Assembly (NCBI GenBank): GCA_045576455.1 | Contig: JAZNGM010000035.1 | Span: forward strand, 17,647-81,646 | Length of the DNA: 64,000 bases | Direction: 5' to 3' | Origin: RGIG4034 sp045576455 | Lineage (GTDB): Bacteria > Bacillota > Clostridia > Lachnospirales > Lachnospiraceae | In this document: positions 62,547-64,000 of the stretch, one piece after another | Layout of the letters: every line of letters begins with the position of its first letter | Position numbering within the stretch: position 1 is the stretch's first letter | Notes under the pieces: generated by a model | What the model saw: only the letters and a program-made list of their open reading frames with translations | The model's database searches: none | What the model was told of the DNA's origin: nothing | Position numbers and translations under genes: made by a program

Positions 62547-63632
62547 ATGGAATCTGCACTTAAAAATATGTATATAGAATTATTGGAAGAAAAAAAGCAA
62601 TATGAAGATGCTATAAACAATAACAATAATACTATCCAAGAGATAACGGCTTATCTTAATACTGTTTTAACGGAAGAAAATAAATCTTTAAGTGTTTTTA
62701 GTCCAAGAAATCCCATTAATCTTTATGGTGAAAGAATTAAAGAAAATAAAGAAGAAATTGATAAACTTGAAAGTAATAATAGAGATTTATATAAGAAGCT
62801 AAATAAGATAGATAATAGATTAGATGAATTAAAGATAATATTAAAAAAGCAAAATATATCTTTAAATGATATTATTAGTGATGAAAAAGTAAATACTTTT
62901 GATATTATTAAAGAATTTAATGCAACTAAAGAAATAAATGAAAATGATAATAATGTAATTACTATTTCTAGCGAAATCAACAGATTAAAAGAAATTGAAA
63001 TTCAGGAATGTGAAAGACAGCGTATTGCAAGAGAACTTCATGATACGACAATTCAAAACTTAACACATTCCATCCATACGGTAGAGTTAGCAACAAAATA
63101 TATTGATATTGATATAATACGTACAAAATTGGAATTGCAGACAGTTATTAAGTCAATTAGAAAATCTATTGATGAATTAAGAAGTGTAATTTATGATTTG
63201 CGACCAATGACATTAGATGATATGGGTTTTATTCCTCTTATAAAACATTTGGAAAATGAAATCTCTGAAAAAACATCTATGCAGCTCTCTTTTGTAATAG
63301 ATGAAAATATAACTATTAAGAATAAAACAGTAGCAATAACAATATATAGAATAATTAAAGAAGCTTGTTATAATGCTGTAAAGCATTCTGGAGGAACCGC
63401 TTTAGATGTATCTTTGAAACTTGATAATAGTAAGTTAGTGATAGATATTACTGATAATGGTAAAGGATTAGAAAATATTCAGTTTGATAATAAAGATAAT
63501 CATTATGGAATATCTATAATGAAAGAAAGAGTTAGTATTATTAAAGGTAATATTGAATTTGTAGATAATATAAAAGGGACAAAAATAATTATAGAAATAC
63601 CGGAATATGTACTTAATGAAGGTGATTGTTAG
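62547..63632 (+). CDS. Cytoplasmic sensor histidine kinase, DegS-like
   Basis: The roughly 361-residue protein has no membrane segment. Residues 1-150 are coiled coil (YIELLEEKKQYEDAINNNNN; KENKEEIDKLESNNRDLYKKL), as in DegS. A HisKA_3 domain follows with phospho-acceptor H165 (RELHDTT), then a HATPase domain (IIKEACYNAVKHSGG; DNGKGLENI; GISIMKERVSIIKG). I start at ATG 62547, behind AGGGGGG. An upstream extension to 62445 overlaps rsmG. It should phosphorylate the regulator encoded 12 bases on. Confidence 0.88.
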   Translation: MESALKNMYIELLEEKKQYEDAINNNNNTIQEITAYLNTVLTEENKSLSVFSPRNPINLYGERIKENKEEIDKLESNNRDLYKKLNKIDNRLDELKIILKKQNISLNDIISDEKVNTFDIIKEFNATKEINENDNNVITISSEINRLKEIEIQECERQRIARELHDTTIQNLTHSIHTVELATKYIDIDIIRTKLELQTVIKSIRKSIDELRSVIYDLRPMTLDDMGFIPLIKHLENEISEKTSMQLSFVIDENITIKNKTVAITIYRIIKEACYNAVKHSGGTALDVSLKLDNSKLVIDITDNGKGLENIQFDNKDNHYGISIMKERVSIIKGNIEFVDNIKGTKIIIEIPEYVLNEGDC

Positions 63633-63644
63633 AAAGGTACGATA

Positions 63645-64000
63645 ATGATTAATGTAATGTTAACCGATGATCATGAAATGATAAGGGAGGGAATTAAGGC
63701 TTTAATAGAATTTGACAGTAAAATTCATGTTGTTTTACAGGCAAATTCTGCAAAAGATTGTATCAGTAAGTTAGAAAAGAAAGATAAACAGATCGATGTT
63801 TTACTTTTGGATATTAATATGCCGGATAAAAGTGGATTAGAATTAATTCCTGAAATTAAAAAAATAAATAAGAAAATTAAAATTCTATTACTAACAGTAC
63901 ATAAAGAAATAGAATATTTAATAGAAGCTTTAGATAAAGGGGTTAATGGTTATATATTAAAAGATTCGCCATCTTCGGAATTAATAAAAGCAATTAATAT
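63645..64000 (+). CDS. NarL/DegU-type response regulator, cut by window edge
   Basis: Only the receiver domain is inside the window: acidic pocket D8/D9 (MLTDDHEMIREGI), phospho-acceptor D56 (LLLDINMPDKSG), switch Thr (LLTVHKE) and Lys (ILKDSPSSELIKAI). The LuxR-type output domain is expected beyond base 64000. AAAGGT precedes the ATG. It pairs with the DegS-like kinase, so together they form a cytoplasmic two-component system. Confidence 0.88.
   Translation, partial: MINVMLTDDHEMIREGIKALIEFDSKIHVVLQANSAKDCISKLEKKDKQIDVLLLDINMPDKSGLELIPEIKKINKKIKILLLTVHKEIEYLIEALDKGVNGYILKDSPSSELIKAIN

Overview
The window looks like chromosomal DNA of a low-GC, monoderm Clostridia, most likely a Lachnospiraceae gut anaerobe. 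The evidence is the A+T-rich sequence, AGGAGG-type ribosome sites, a transketolase split into two subunits, many carbohydrate-uptake lipoproteins, arabinose-active glycoside hydrolases, LytTR and AraC regulators, and the Firmicutes gene order around the replication origin. No phage, insertion sequence, CRISPR array or rRNA was seen. The species is an inference I cannot confirm.

Layout. (1) 1-5.4 kb: minus-strand operon with a beta-propeller-like/solute-binding lipoprotein fusion, two CUT1 sugar permeases and a truncated HlyD-type adaptor. (2) 5.6-10 kb: split transketolase, then on the plus strand a membrane-anchored DUF885-type putative zinc peptidase and a PQFQGQ-repeat membrane protein behind a perfect consensus promoter. 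(3) 10-13.1 kb: a YdiF-like ABC-F ATPase coupled to a one-domain AraC protein. Its leader of about 425 nt carries a consensus promoter, a 7-codon leader peptide and two tandem terminators, which is a probable attenuation switch. (4) 13.2-25 kb: EamA transporter, CmpB-like membrane protein, tRNA-Pro, a GC-rich palindromic element, two tandem ABC exporters, a GGDEF protein, and a surface GH127 enzyme divergent from an AraC activator. (5) 25.7-35.8 kb: a small unknown protein, a Uup-like ABC-F, an Ig-like/trypsin-like membrane protease, a cytoplasmic GH43 enzyme, a YhaN/YhaO-like pair, and MscL with a zinc-ribbon tail. (6) 35.9-39.5 kb: a tandem duplication of a solute-binding lipoprotein. Each copy follows a Cys/Tyr-rich 56-codon reading frame whose stop codon lies in the next gene's Shine-Dalgarno site. 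A remnant of a third copy lies downstream. (7) 39.5-46.6 kb: a LytTR regulator with its LiaF-like partner and a 21-bp-spaced direct repeat, a NatAB-like ABC pair, a MATE exporter, a CPA2 antiporter and an unknown protein. (8) 46.6-64 kb: the origin. gyrA, gyrB, recF, an S4-domain gene, dnaN and dnaA lie on the minus strand. rpmH, rnpA, yidD, yidC, khpB, mnmE, mnmG, rsmG and a DegS/DegU-like two-component pair lie on the plus strand. DnaA boxes occur on both sides of dnaA.

How it works together. Transcription switches strand at about 55.2-55.6 kb, so housekeeping genes on both arms run away from the origin. The arm left of the origin carries accessory uptake and cell-envelope functions. The two orphan solute-binding lipoproteins are related to the SBP domain of the first operon and may share its permeases, but this is inference. 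The most unusual signals are the ABC-F leader, the duplicated Cys-rich coupled frames, the GC-rich palindromic element beside tRNA-Pro, and the LytTR direct repeat.
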